64,000 nt of DNA from Staphylotrichum longicolle (taxonomy: Eukaryota; Ascomycota; Sordariomycetes; Sordariales; Chaetomiaceae). Made by a program: the position numbers and the translations under genes. How positions within the stretch are numbered: position 1 is the first letter of the stretch; each line of letters starts with the position of its first letter. This document shows positions 22,530 through 34,154 of this stretch, piece after piece. The stretch is from positions 682,001 through 746,000 of the forward strand of contig JAHCVI010000002.1 in assembly GCA_019096155.1 (NCBI GenBank), given 5' to 3'. The notes under the pieces were generated by a model. The model searched no databases. It saw only the letters and a program-made list of their open reading frames with translations, and had not been told where the DNA came from.

Positions 22530-24956
22530 TTAGTGCTCGTAGCCGGCGCCGCGTTGCCATGGGCTCGGGCTGGGACTGTTAGTGATCAAGCTTGGTCTCG
22601 GGAGGGAAACAATGGCGGCTTACCTGGCATTGTTCTGTGACCTGAAGCCGGCTGGGCTCGAGTTGTTCTGTGACCTGAACGACGGCCCGCTCGGCGCGCC
22701 GTATGGGCTGGCCGGACGGTTCGGGGCTCCGTATGGGCTGGCGGGGCGATTCGGCGCGCCATAAGGGCTGATGGGCCGGTTCTGCGCGGAGAACGGACTG
22801 GCCGGCCGGTCGTTGTACCGAGGCGGGCTCCGCGGGGTGTCGGCGGGGAAGAGCGGCATCGCGGGGGAGGCGGGACTCCTCGGCCGGCTGGAGAAGCCGC
22901 CCGAGACCGAGGTCGCGGCGGACGGCACGTTGAGACGCTCCGTCTGGCGGCGTACCGAGTCCGACGTGATCGACTCGGCGTCGTCGTCGAGGTCGAGGCC
23001 GCCCTTGAAGCCTGACTTGTCACCGCGCGCCGTGGCAGCGAGGGCGTCCAGCTCCGTGGTCTGGGTGAGATGGGTCTGCGACTTCATGAACGAGGTCCGG
23101 TCGTCGGCCATGATCTGGTACCGGCCATCCGGGTTCTCGCGGAAGAAGACGAAGATGGTGCTCACAATGAGCATGATCAGCAGAATCAGGGCGAAGGCGG
23201 CGTTGGCGATCCACAGGACGACGCCGACGACGCCCGTGACGAGCGGCGGCTGGTTGAAGACCTCGGTGAAGATCATGAGGAAGATGGAGTTGATAAAGTT
23301 CATGGCGCAGATGGCAATGTTGAACGAGTTGGTCTTCTTGTCCATCCACGGGCGCAGCACGCTCGCGGCGATCAGAGCGGCAACCTCAAGAATCAAAAAG
23401 CCAATGGCCTGCACGGTCGCGTGATCCTGCGCGAAGGCAACGAACATGGCCTTGACCAGGGTGTAGCCGAGGACCGGGACGATGAAGTAGTAGGCAGACG
23501 CCCGGAACTGGACGTACAGGAAGCCCCACTTGTTGAGAGCCTGCGGGTCCGAGAACAGGATGTAGGCCGGGTTGTGGTGCATCGTGACGGAGCGGCGGGC
23601 GATCATGATGACCTTGAAGGCAGCCCATCCGAGGGTGATGGCCATGCCGAACAGGAAAAAGACGGCCAGGACGATCTCGGCAGCCGAGTCTTTCTGGGTG
23701 AACTCCCAGAGGCAGAGGATGGTCATCTGGGGGAAGCCAATCAGGGTCAGGCGGAACAGGATGCCCTTGAGGACTGTGAGCCAGCCGTTGCGGAACTCGA
23801 GGAACCTGTCGTTGGGCATCCACCGCTTCTTGACGGCCAGCTCGCAGACGCCCTTGAAGGCCGCCACGGACGCGCACGTGAGGACAACCAGAACGCAGAA
23901 AAAGACGAGACCCGTCATAAACACGTTGGTCGACTCGATGCCGGCGCGGAACGCGGCGCGCTGAATGCCGCGCACAATGTAGCTCCCCGAGCTCGTCTGG
24001 GTGAGGCCCCGCCTGATCAAGTCGCGCTTCATAAGGTTGGACATGGGCTCGACGATGCTCCTGGGCATCATGGCCAGAGAGCGCTTCGCCAGGCTCAGGC
24101 TAAAGTCGATTGCGCGTTTCTCCACCTGGACAGAGACGGTCGTCAGGGAGTCAAAAATGGTGGACGGCGTGCCGCCCGTGGCCCGCTGGTACCAGGTGAG
24201 AATGCTCTGCATGAAATCGAGACGGATGATGCCCATACTCCACTGGAAGTCCTGGGTCCACGCCATGACGACGGGCGGTAGGGAGATTCCGGTGAGGCCA
24301 ATCATGGCCTGGGCCTGGAAATAGCCAAAGAGCGAGAGGGCGTTGGCGGCGACGTGGGCAGCGGCGTTCTGGTGGCCCAAACCGGAGACGATGGCCGAAG
24401 ACACCAGTGCCAGGCCGGCGACGATGGCGGTGGCCCACTTGACACCGGCCAGGTCGACCGTCTTGCCGTTGCTCACGTCGGCCTCGACGCAGGCCACGCT
24501 CTTGCCGGCCTCGGCGCCGTCCGTCATGTTGATGAAGACCTTGACCTTGGCGTCGAGATCGGGGAAGGTGTAGGCAATGGAGGGAACCTGGGCGAGGGCC
24601 TTGGGGTCGATGTTGAGGTTGAAGTTGAGCGGGATCTTGCCGGCAGTCATGGGGCAGAGGCCGGCCAGGCCCGTGTCGCAGGGGTCGACCTTTGTGCGGA
24701 TGATTTGGAAGCCATAGGCGGAAATGAGGACGTCGAAGACGACCTTGCCCTGGACCGACGAGACAGCGACAATGTCAACATTGGCGGTGTTGTTGTTTGG
24801 TGTGAAGACGACCTTGAACAGACTGGCCGTGAAGCCCGAGTTGGCCTGGCAGGCGTTCAACGAGTTGGACTGGAGGATCGGCTCGGCGAGCGCGGGAACG
24901 GCGAGTGCGGCGAGCGACGCGAGAGCCGCGAGCGGCCGTGTTAATGACCACCGCAT
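22530..24956 (-). CDS. FLC-family (TRP-like, ML-domain) membrane protein
   Basis: Flavin-carrier/TRP-like fungal membrane protein, in yeast linked to FAD import into the ER and to calcium and cell-wall homeostasis. Two exons are inferred: 22624-24956 and a 40-nt terminal exon 22530-22569, giving 790 residues. A signal peptide (about 1-25, ending VPALAEP) is followed by a lumenal ML-like domain (about 25-190, paired Cys including DPCDTGLAGLCP). Nine or so hydrophobic segments lie between about 190 and 620. The cytoplasmic tail is long, with PYGAPNRPAS repeats. The first exon reaches a stop just past a GTAAGC donor. Splicing the 54-nt intron to CCCAG instead gives the ending SPWQRGAGYEH, which fits fungal members. 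In-frame read-through would give 778 residues. Confidence 0.88.
22690..22770 (-). repeat. In-gene repeat encoding PYGAPNRPAS units
   Basis: Three to four near-identical 30-nt units encode a Pro/Gly/Asn-rich segment in the cytoplasmic tail of the FLC-family protein. Confidence 0.8.
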
Positions 24957-27709
24957 TTTGGAAATCTGGGGTTCTCGAGTTCAAGAATCCGCGTCAAGAG
25001 TTGGGTTGTCGTCGAGGGTGTCGTCGCTCAATCCAAAAAGACCTGTCCCCTAGAGTCGTCGTTCCGGCGGCTAAACGCAAGATCGATCGGTTTCTGTCGT
25101 TCCGCCGGTCGGCTCCCGGAATCCTGCACCAGAGAGAAGCCAGCAGGCGAGGCACTGGCGATGTGTCGAGTAAGGCAAGTCCCGCCTTGTTGTTTTCGAA
25201 TAGGAGCTGGGTGCTGAAACGGTGCTGTGGTTGACGTCGCGAGTTCGAGACCGTCCGGCAGGGGAATGAAGCGAGAGAAGTCTGCCGACAACGACCAGGG
25301 CGCGCACTCAATCCGCCGTCAATACAATTCGCCCGTGTTTTCTGCAAACGATAGTGAGGAAGAACCAGTCTTGCTGGCGTGGGGCGCAGATGGCGGTGCT
25401 AAGTACGAGGCATGCACGCACAATGACAATCAAGACCAAAGGAGTGACAGAATGAATGAATGAATGAATGGCGGGCGCTCAGGTGCGTCTGGTGTCGGGT
25501 GTCGGGTGACGGGGGAGCACTGCGTAATGAGCGACAAAAACAGGGACACGCAGGGTTGGCGACCGCCAGAGAGGGAGGGCAGGGGCGTCGCAGGTACCAC
25601 CAGTTAATGCGCTCCGGGAGATGAGATCGCCGGGCTAGCAGAGCACTGGAAGACGACGCAGCGACCCTGCCGAAAAAAGGGTACTTCTCTAACAGATGAT
25701 CTGTGCGTTTAGCGAAGCGATCAACATCTGCACCTCCTCTTTTCAGCGTCCAACTCGAAACCAGGCGGAGGGCTTCAAGTGCAAAAGCTCATGAAATCAT
25801 TCTTTCCGAGGCCGACTGCTGGCACTCATCGCAAGCAGAGAGAATCCAAGCCCTTGGCTGAAGGATTTGGCATCTTGGCTGCGAGCAAGTACGGACGCCA
25901 AGAAGGGGAAGCTGCGTATGCCAGGTGCTCCCTCCTCCGCCTTCCGTGGGTGCGTCTGGTTCCCCTGAAAAAGGGTCAGGGGGCAGCGCCAGCTTCGAAA
26001 GTTATGCGCTTACTCCGTGCTCCAGAGCAGCCCCGCCTTTTAAAGATTTCGCAGCCGTTCTCAGGGCAGTTTGAACTGCCTCAACATTGACCCGGATCCT
26101 CAAGATATTTTCAATTTGTTCAGCCGTTTAAAAAAAGAAAGAGGAAAAAAAAAAGAGGTGTTCAATCGCCCAACTGAGCGCCAGTGCGATTACGATGACG
26201 CCTCCAGCTCGTCTGCGACGCCATGCTCCTCAGCAGCCGCGCAGCCGACAAAAGACGAGCAATCATCGACATTGCACAGCCCCCTCTTCCCTTGTTCCAC
26301 CGATGAGACCCTGTCCCGGCCGCGTCGAGAGAGGGATTCTGGGCGTCGCTCTGACAGGTTCCACCATCACCATCCCAGGACTGATGCTTTGAACACGGAC
26401 TTGTGGGAGCAATTTCGCCCGTGTCTGGATCTCGCAGTCGCACTGTTTTGTTTGTTGGTTTGTTGTGCCCCGGAGTCTATTCTTGCTGCAGTGCAGCCGG
26501 CGTCTGCATTCCTCGGCATTGCCCAATCCGAGCTGCATGGTGCTGCGGGCTGCCTCGACCACCACAGCGCCAAGACCAGAGGGCGATCACATCTCCGATG
26601 GGGCTGAACAGCCTCCTCAACGACGTCAGCGTCTGCGTGTGAGAAGGTTGGTCTCTCTTTTGTCTGCTCGAAGGATGTGGTCATGGCACCCGATTCCCCC
26701 TCTCATTCGCGATGATCCTCTTCTGTGTCGAGACCCTGCTGTTCATCCACTGGCCATGGAGTCGCACAATGCGAAACCTCGTTTCAGGGGTATGTGTTTC
26801 TGGTCACAGCCCCATTGAGGATGGCGTTTCACATTTGAGAAGTGATTCTGTTTTCGTGACCTACCAATAGTAATACATAACCTCAGGAGCTGTCCCATCA
26901 TCAACCCCACCGTGCATGTGAGGATGCTCTCTGGGATATTGTTTATTACACAGTAAAAAGCTGAACAGGTTTTAGTCTTGTTGTCGCGGGAGATCTGCAC
27001 AACTCCATCCCAACCACCTGCGTCTAAGCTCCATGACGTCTGATGCAGAATAAACAGAGAACCTCGCTCTCAAATTAGCCCACAGATCCCTTCTCTGTCT
27101 TCGGCCGAACCCGAATGTTGGCAGCCACGACAGCATCACGTCCTTCTCAGGAACTGAACAGACGAACAGCTCAAAGCATCCGGCACTCCAACACCAACTC
27201 TGCCAAAGTCGTACCAACACAACGACAGCAGAGCCTAATCAAACTGGCGCGCTTCATCTCATCTCACACGCAGTAGCACAAAAACCCAAGTTCAACGGCC
27301 ACGAACGATCCACAACCTGCATTGGCCCGCCATCCTAATGATCCTTCTGCGGCCCGCCATCTGCTCTCAACACTCTGTGCAACTGTACTGCCACACGGGA
27401 TCCGTCCCGTCTGGTGCCGCTTCCGCCCTAGTCCATGGGATTGACTGACGTCCTCTTGTTGATGATGATATCTGCCCAAGCAATGGAGGTGGTCCTCGGC
27501 TCATCTGCCAGGCCTCTTTATCAGGTGAGAATGTAGAGTAAATCTAATGTGACAGTCGAATGTTGGCAATTCATGTAGAATTCAAGGTATCATTTGAATA
27601 CACAAAGCCCAAGGACTACTCTACTGTCAACAATGGCAGCGCAAGCCCTATCGCTTCCCGCCAGCAATGCACCAAAACGCCCTCCCATCCCCCCCGCCCA
27701 AAAAAAAGC
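24957..27709. other. Intergenic region, 2.75 kb
   Basis: It contains the promoter of the FLC-family gene and the 3' flank of the DUF3433 gene. Open frames are short and lack protein character. A GAAT microsatellite (about five units) occurs at 25450-25470. The stretch around 26100-27500 is less GC-rich than its surroundings, but no transposon ORF or terminal repeat is visible. Confidence 0.4.
25450..25470. repeat. GAAT microsatellite
   Basis: About five AATG units in tandem. The same unit recurs at 52423-52443. Confidence 0.9.
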
Positions 27710-30374
27710 CTAAAGCCAATTCACCTCTGTCTCCTCCCACGGCTTGGTCGCCCTCGAGTAATCATACCCGACCTTGTACCCGCTCAGGAGCTCCTCCTCG
27801 TCCACGCCGCAGTGGCTCTGCCCGTCCCGCCCCTGGAACCAGCCCAGCCCGTACGTCTTGCCCATCTCCTCGAGCCGGCGCACCATCTCCCCGCTGCCGA
27901 CCTTCGCCGTGCCCACGAACGCGTACAGCATCTTGCTCTGGTGGATGTACGCCAGCACGCTGGCGATGGTGTTGGGCTGCCGCGGCAAAAAGACGCGCCC
28001 GCGCCGCGCGAACACCCAGCCCGCCACGCCGCCCATGTACAGCAGGATCGCCATGGCCAGCGCCAGCGACAGCCAGAAGCTCGGCACCGTCTCCTGCCCC
28101 GCGTTGATGTTGATCCCCTGCCCCTGCCCCTGCCCCTCCGCTCCCCCCTTCCCCCATCCCTTTCCACCCCCACCCTGCCCCTGCTGCTGCTGCTGCTGCT
28201 TCATCACCTCGACAAACACCCGCCCCCTCCACCGTCGCCAGGCTGGTCACGCACACGGTCAGCACCTCGGCCAGCACGGTCCCCAGCCCCGCGCCCGCGA
28301 CCGCCCAGTGGCCGTTCAGCAGCCCCCGCACGGCGACCCACCCGAACGGCATGGCCGTGTAGTCGAGCCAGAGCGTGCGCGCGGGCGCGTGCCGCCTCCC
28401 CAAGATATAGTACGGCTCCATCAGGCGGACGGTGGTCTCGAGCGCGCCCCAGGAGAGCTTGATGACGACGGCGAGGGCGGTGACGAGCCAGGGGGCGCGG
28501 TCGGTCAGGGCCGTGGCCGGGGTGAAGAGGATGACGGGCAGGGCGGCGGTGAAGAGGAGGATGAGCGCCAGGAAGGGGAGGGCGCCGAGGGGCCGGAGCA
28601 TGAGCGGGTGCGGGTTGGCCGAGAGGTGGTTGCGCGTGTAGCGGTCTTCTGCGTCCGGGTCGGTGGGGGGTTTGGCGGTGGGCGAGGAGGAAGAGGAGTC
28701 GTTGTCGGGCGCGAGGGACGAGTTGCGGAGGACGTAGCGGTGGGACTTGAGCTTGGCGTGGATGTCCTGGTGGGTGGCGACGTCCATGTCCTTGAAGTCC
28801 ATGAGGATGTGGGAGACGGTGGCCATGGAGGCGAGGCCCGCGATGCCCTTGACGTCGGCGACCAGGCCGGAGCGGCGGGTCTGGAGCTGGTAGAAGAGGA
28901 TGCAACCGAGGGCGGCGACGACGGCGAGCGTCGCGGTCAGGAGGCGCGACCAGACCGGGTGCAGGAGGATGGCCTTCTCGCCATTGGGGAACTTGAGGCG
29001 CGTGTCGCGGTCCGGGGAGAGGATGATGGACGCGGCGCCGAGGGTGGGGACGAGCGTGTTGGCCAGGAGGCTGGCCACTGACGACACGGCCACGGCATAG
29101 TGCCTGTAGTGGAGGGCGTGGAAGGGCCGGAAGAGGTTGAACTGGGTCAGATAGTCGACGTTGATGGACTCGGCGGCCAGCGCGCCGCCCTCCTTGGACA
29201 GCTGGTAGAAGGGCTCGAGGCGCATCACGTCAAAGTTGGTGATCTGCCACAGCACGCCGTACGAGACGGCAATGATCATGGGGAGGAACTTGATGGCGAA
29301 GTACTCGGCCGTGGGGATCTCGGACGGCGACCGGAACGAGACCAGCGGGTTCTGGACGGACGACCGGTAGAGCACCTCGATGCCCGCCCCGAAGCCGAGC
29401 GAGAGGATGACCAGCAAGAGCAGGTAGGGCCAAGTCATGGAGAAGGGCTTCCAGTTGGGCTGCGGGTAGAAGACGGCCGTCGTGGCGGTCCTGGTGGGGA
29501 ACGTCGTCTGTCTCATGACGGACGGCACCGGGTCTTCTGGGTTGTGGCCCGACACGAGGCTGATGTCGACCTTGGAGTGCGGCGGGTCCTCTTCCAGGAC
29601 GACCTCGATCACCTCGCCCCGCTTGTTCGCCTCGCTCTGTCCCAGCCGCTTGACCGTCTCTGTGCGGCTCATGCGTCTGCCGGCGCGAGAAAAGGTGCGG
29701 CTGAGCGGCCGTTCGGCCACCGGGCTCGCCGCCAGCAACGCCGACTCGGTCACGGTCATGTCGGTCTTGATGCCGAGTCCAAGGCCGCCCGTCAGCTTCC
29801 CGTGGGCCTCCTGCTCCTGCAGTGCCTTGACAAAGGCCTCGTCGGCTTTGGTTGTCGGGCCCAGCGTGTTGGTGAAGTCGAACATGGGGATCGAAGTGAC
29901 GCGAGTGTTTGTATATTCGGACTTTTCCATCTCCTCGCCGACGCCGATCGAGGCAGCCGACCTGACCAGGCCAAGGTCCATGCCATCCTCCTCGGGGATC
30001 GGCGCATGGTGCCTGTGGGTGTGGGTGTGGCTCCGACTTGGCTTATAGGAGGGCGGTGCGTCTCCTGTCGAGGATATCGGCGAGTAGCCAATGCTGTGTG
30101 AGTAGTTTGCAAAGCTGGTCCAGCCCGAGGCGGGGCTGGCGTAAGTGTAGCCTTCGTTGCCCGGACCAGACCCGGCGCCCGTGTAGCCGTCGACGCTGGA
30201 GGTCTGGAGCGAGACGAGGGAGGGCCGCGGCTGCAGTGGAGGGCTCGCCGTGCCGTCTTGATAGTAGTCGAGGTCCGTAAAGTCGGACACGGTGGATATC
30301 CTGCTGAAGGCGCTCGTTGAGGTGGCAGAACGGAGGGGCGGGCGTGGCCGTGGTGGGTAGTGGTCGTTGTCCAT
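27710..30374 (-). CDS. DUF3433 multi-pass membrane protein, frameshifted near the 3' end
   Basis: An ATG at 30374 opens a frame with about 300 Ser/Pro-rich, probably cytoplasmic residues. Two related membrane modules follow. Module 1 has WPYLLLLVILSLGFGAG and RLEPFYQLSKEGG. Module 2 has LPFLALILLFTAALPV and VRLMEPYYILGRRHAPAR. The repeated EP-Y pattern after a TM segment is typical of the paired DUF3433 architecture. After VTSLATVEG, at the C5 run 28223-28227 (G5 on the coding strand), the sensible frame shifts by one. Removing one base would give a continuous protein of about 887 residues ending in ETEVNWL, with a last TM segment (FWLSLALAMAILLYMGG). Function is unknown, and the break may be a sequence error. 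Confidence 0.8.
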
Positions 30375-31209
30375 TTTGGTATCTATAACATGGTCCCGGC
30401 TGAATCACAGTACTTCGTACACACAGGGTCAAGAACAGCCGGTTTGGGCTTCGTGTGGATCAGAGTCAGGAGTGGTTGCGAAAGACCAAAACGAGCGACT
30501 CAAAAGAAAAAGAGAGGCGATCAGAGGGGACGCAAGACGCGGCTCCCGGGGTGAAACAAACCCATGTTGTATACCTACCTACGACCCCGGACATGCTGCA
30601 GGGTGTGTCAGGCACCTTAACTCAGCGGCGGGGACACTGGAGGTCCTGTCGTGGTGCGGCTGAGAATGGGACCATCGGCGTGGTTGGCTGGGGGGTCCCG
30701 CCGCTTCTCGTCTGGCGCAGAACTAACGAAGCATGTGGTCGGATAACCGCCCGATAGGGCTGAGAATTGGGTCCGTCTCCAGCTCTGGCTGGCGTCGAGA
30801 GCCGCCACAGGCAATAACTGATGTCTGGAATAATGGAAATTGCCGTCTCTAGCCATCAGGCTCCAGATGTCTCTCCACGTTTTTTTTTCATCAACACCCG
30901 GTCGCGCAAGGTAAGATGCTTGGTAGAGTCCAAGGCTGCGCGGAGCCAAGGCGACCGTTGCAACGCTGCTGACGGTCTGATGGACAGCGTTCAGTTCGGT
31001 AAACCAACGTGCCGTAGCCTCTCGGCAGGGTGGGCACCCGGGGGGCATCGAGGTGTGTTCCTGGCCGTGTGTGCTGTGTAACCTCGCCCGATGCCTGCTT
31101 GGGGACCGTGGCCAGGCTGCCCGGGCCAGGTTGCACCGTTGCACCGTTGCACCAACCTCCAGGGCTACCTCACCGCGAAAACGCATGTGGGCGCGCATGC
31201 TCCACCGCC

Positions 31210-31252
31210 AGCGTGCAGCGTGCAGCGTGCAGTGTGTTCGTGCAGTGTGTTC
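31210..31252. repeat. Short imperfect tandem repeats
   Basis: Three GCGTGCA units followed by two copies of GTGCAGTGTGTTC. Confidence 0.8.
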
Positions 31253-32193
31253 GCCCCCATTTCGATTTGGGTAAAGGGACGGATTGAGAAACACCTCCGC
31301 TCCAAGCAGCTTGGTGCACGGCAAAGCAATCTGCAGGTGCAAGACGTGCTCCAGCAGACGACGGTGAGATGGGGTTCGGGGCCTATTAATAGCGGCCCAA
31401 GGACAGTTGGGGTTTAGCGGGTGTGGCCCTGGAGATGCCCCACTCCGGCGCTTCGGCACCGATCGTCAGCGGCCTCTCCACTGTTGACGGGACCACACGC
31501 TTCTTTTCCTCTCTCGGCTCCTGGTCGTTGACCACGAATCAGCGGCAGTCCGTCCCGTGTTGTGCCTGCGTCCTCCCTGCTCATAGGCGATGTCCCATAC
31601 AGTACGACTGCAACCCTCAGCGTGCAACTCGGGAGCATCACGTCTGTACTGTGTAAATTGGGGTGGAAAACAAGTCCAAGGTAGCTCTGCCTGCCGGAGG
31701 CGATCGACCAGGTACATACCACATGCCCCGCTTCCTCGATTATTTTTACGAGCTGTCCAGGTGTGTCAGCGTTGCTCTCTGAGCTCTCCTCTCCACCAAC
31801 GCCTCGACCTCTGCCCGGTGAGCCAAGATCTCTGCCGCACCCCTGCCTGCAGCGGGAGGATCCATGGTGAGACTCTTGGCTTTCCCGATCTTGAATCATA
31901 CAAGTATGTATGTACATACACTGCGCCGCGACAGCATGAGTGAGCGACCGATCTGCGACACGAGACAACCTGTCGGCCTCCTGGTACTCCCGACCGCCAG
32001 TCAGGACGAGGAGACGAACAAGACTCACTCGCCTTCAATCACTGTGCCGCCTGTTGTCGTGAGAATTAACAACGCCAGCCACGTTTGACAAGGTGATTTT
32101 GTGTGTTCATGTTTCCAGTTGCCTCAAGTCCCCCAACGCGCGGGCTTGGATCGGTCACTCTATCTCAACGCAACGAGAGTACCCGATTTGAGT

Positions 32194-32598
32194 TTACGTC
32201 GACTTGTCACAAACCCGGATTAGCCGACTCGGGCCTCCTTTGTAGCGCAGGTCCCTGAAGATCACAAAGAGACCGAGCAAAAGGGACCGAAGGGCCCTCC
32301 CATACCGCCGGATGTGGAACAGGTTGATCTCGCTGTCTGAAGTGATATTTGCCAGAATACGATCCGCCGCGATACGACCAGCCCAGCCTATGGCGTCGCC
32401 ATGGCTGCCCGTGTTCATGCTGATGTCTCTGCTGTCTCGTCCCATCTCTGGTTCGGCTAGTGGCTGCGAGATTGAGGGATAACCTGCAAAAGATGCCCAA
32501 ACTCTCCGGTGACTCGACGAGTCGGAAACAAAGAAGCTGCCACTTGTTCCAGAAGGCTCCCGTTCTGAGCAGGAGCACTTGTTCGGAGAGTTGACCAA
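32194..32598 (-). CDS. Possible small protein, 134 aa, unrecognised
   Basis: An uninterrupted frame whose C-terminal half reads more like protein than its neighbours (ADRILANITSDSEINLFHI, then RALRSLLLGLFVIFRDLRY). It has no signal peptide, domain or clear splice context, and it sits directly upstream of the divergent Ras-like gene, so it may be chance. Transcript evidence would decide. Confidence 0.25.
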   Translation of the reverse strand: MVNSPNKCSCSEREPSGTSGSFFVSDSSSHRRVWASFAGYPSISQPLAEPEMGRDSRDISMNTGSHGDAIGWAGRIAADRILANITSDSEINLFHIRRYGRALRSLLLGLFVIFRDLRYKGGPSRLIRVCDKST

Positions 32599-32692
32599 AA
32601 CGTTGATGTGCTAAACCTCCATCAACACCAAACCAAATCCCAACACCGACCACAAAAGTTATTGAGTTTCAAAGCCACAACCCAACTGTGCC

Positions 32693-33822
32693 ATGAGGAA
32701 CGCGACCAAAATGGTCAACTCAGTCGTGTGGACGCCCGAGGAGGCCAAGTACCTCAAGGCGATATTCCGCTGGCAAGAAACCACGTCCACCCTCGACGAC
32801 GAGAAGCGACGCCAGCAAGCCGAGGAAGCCGAGCGGAGGCGGCAGCAAGAGCAGCAGAAACCAGCCGGCGAGTTTCGCGTTCTGGTCATCGGCGGCCGAG
32901 GGACGGGCAAGACAGCCATCCTCACGCGGGTGAGCAGCTCTCCGAGTCATCAAGACAGCAGAAAACACTAACCACCACACTCCACCAGTTCGGCAAAGGC
33001 ACCTTCCACAGCGACTTCCCGGACCCCTTCTACGAGCGGGGCTGCCGGCACCCCATCACCCTGACCGTCCCCCCTCCGACAACCACCACTACGACCACGA
33101 CAACCGCTAAGCAGCAACAACAACAAGACATTTCCCAACAACAACAACAACCCCAACAACAACAAACCTACCTCATCGACGCCCTCGAGATGCCCTCCAA
33201 GCACCTCCTCAGCAACCCCCTCCTCGCCCAAGCCCTCTCCATCACCGAGGCCGCCGTACTCGTCTACTCGGTCCGCGACGAGGCCTCCTTCCGCCTGGCG
33301 CAGGGCCTCGCCGAGTTCATGCGCGAGCACTTTACCCCTTCCCCTACCTCCCCTTTATCCTCCTCCGCTACCACCACCACCGCCGCCAATTCATCAGCAG
33401 GAGCAGGAGCAGGAGCGGGAGCAGCAACAGCCGCAGGGGCAGCGCAAAGAAACCTCGACAAGAACCGCCCCTACCCGCTCCTCCTCGTCGGCAACAAGAG
33501 CGACCCGCCGACGCTGTCCGCCGCGTCCGACGACCCCGTGGCCATCCTGCAGGAGGAGCGGGCCGTGAGCTGGGAGGCCGGCGCGCAGGCCGCCCGGGGG
33601 ATGCGGATGCCCGGCCCGCCTTCTCTGATGAACCCGCTGGAGGTCGGGTTCCTCGAGGTGTCGGCCAAGAGCGGGGAGGGCGTGGCGCAGATCTTTGAGG
33701 TGCTCGGCGGGGAGGTGTTGCGGGTGCGGCGGGCGGTGCGGGAGGGGAGGGAGAGGGCCGAGAGGGAGAGGATGATGATGATGGCTGGGGAGGGGGTGGT
33801 GGTGGTGGTGGCGGGGGGGTGA
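32693..33822 (+). CDS. Atypical Ras-like small GTPase
   Basis: Two exons (32693-32929 and 32989-33822) encode about 356 residues. The 59-nt intron has a GTGAGC donor, a CACTAAC branch and a CAG acceptor, in phase 0. An N-terminal Glu/Arg/Gln coiled segment precedes a P-loop (GGRGTGKTA, about residues 68-76). Next come a poly-Thr/poly-Gln insert, the strand YLIDALEMPS, a Ras-like LVYSVRDEASF, the G4 motif VGNKSD and the G5 motif EVSAKSGEGV. The switch-II DxxG(Q) motif is replaced by DALEMPS, so canonical GTP hydrolysis is doubtful. A second insert is Ala/Gly/Ser-rich. There is no C-terminal CaaX box. A second ATG at 32711 is an alternative start. The cellular role is not known to me. Confidence 0.72.
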
Positions 33823-34154
33823 AAGCTGGGGGAGGGGACGTGGGGAGGAGGAGGTTTGGGTGGAGGGGGTTGTTTGGGAGACGGCAGGTTGCTGCTGCTG
33901 CTGCTGTTGTGGGGGAGGGGGTGAGGTAAGGTTTGGGGGGGAAATGGAGGTTTAGACGGGAGTCGATTAGATTTTCAAATCGAGCCAAACGGCTATGGTT
34001 CTTTCAGACACAGCCGGTGACTGATTCAAAAACGAAACGCGGTGAGGAATGGGAGTATCTCTCCGTACCTAATGAACCCACAACCTAAAATGCCTGCCCA
34101 GAAAGAAACTTTGTATGACCGTCGTAACTCCACGCTCAAACCCAAAAAGCCAAA
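33823..34154. other. Intergenic region between convergent genes, 332 bp
   Basis: G-rich sequence (GGGGGAGG patches) near the Ras-like stop gives way to A-rich sequence on the OMA1 side. This is consistent with two abutting 3' ends. Nothing else is seen. Confidence 0.4.

Larger units (their letters stand above)
30375..32692. other. Divergent intergenic region, 2.3 kb
   Basis: It separates the DUF3433 gene (-) from the Ras-like gene (+). It includes TTGCACCG repeats (31131-31153), GTGCAGC/GTGCAGTGTGTTC repeats (31210-31252) and one open frame listed separately. No other gene is supported. Confidence 0.4.

Noticed and set aside
23070..24281. 403-codon frame on the plus strand opposite the FLC-family gene
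   Set aside because: Highly charged Asp/Glu/Gly/His translation is typical of the complement of a GC-rich membrane-protein gene.
25230..25260. GTTCGAGACC resembling a tRNA box B
   Set aside because: No box A at the right distance and the T stem does not pair.
27774..29081. 435-codon frame on the plus strand opposite the DUF3433 gene
   Set aside because: Gly/Glu/Arg-rich antisense shadow. The minus strand encodes TM segments and the repeated DUF3433 pattern.
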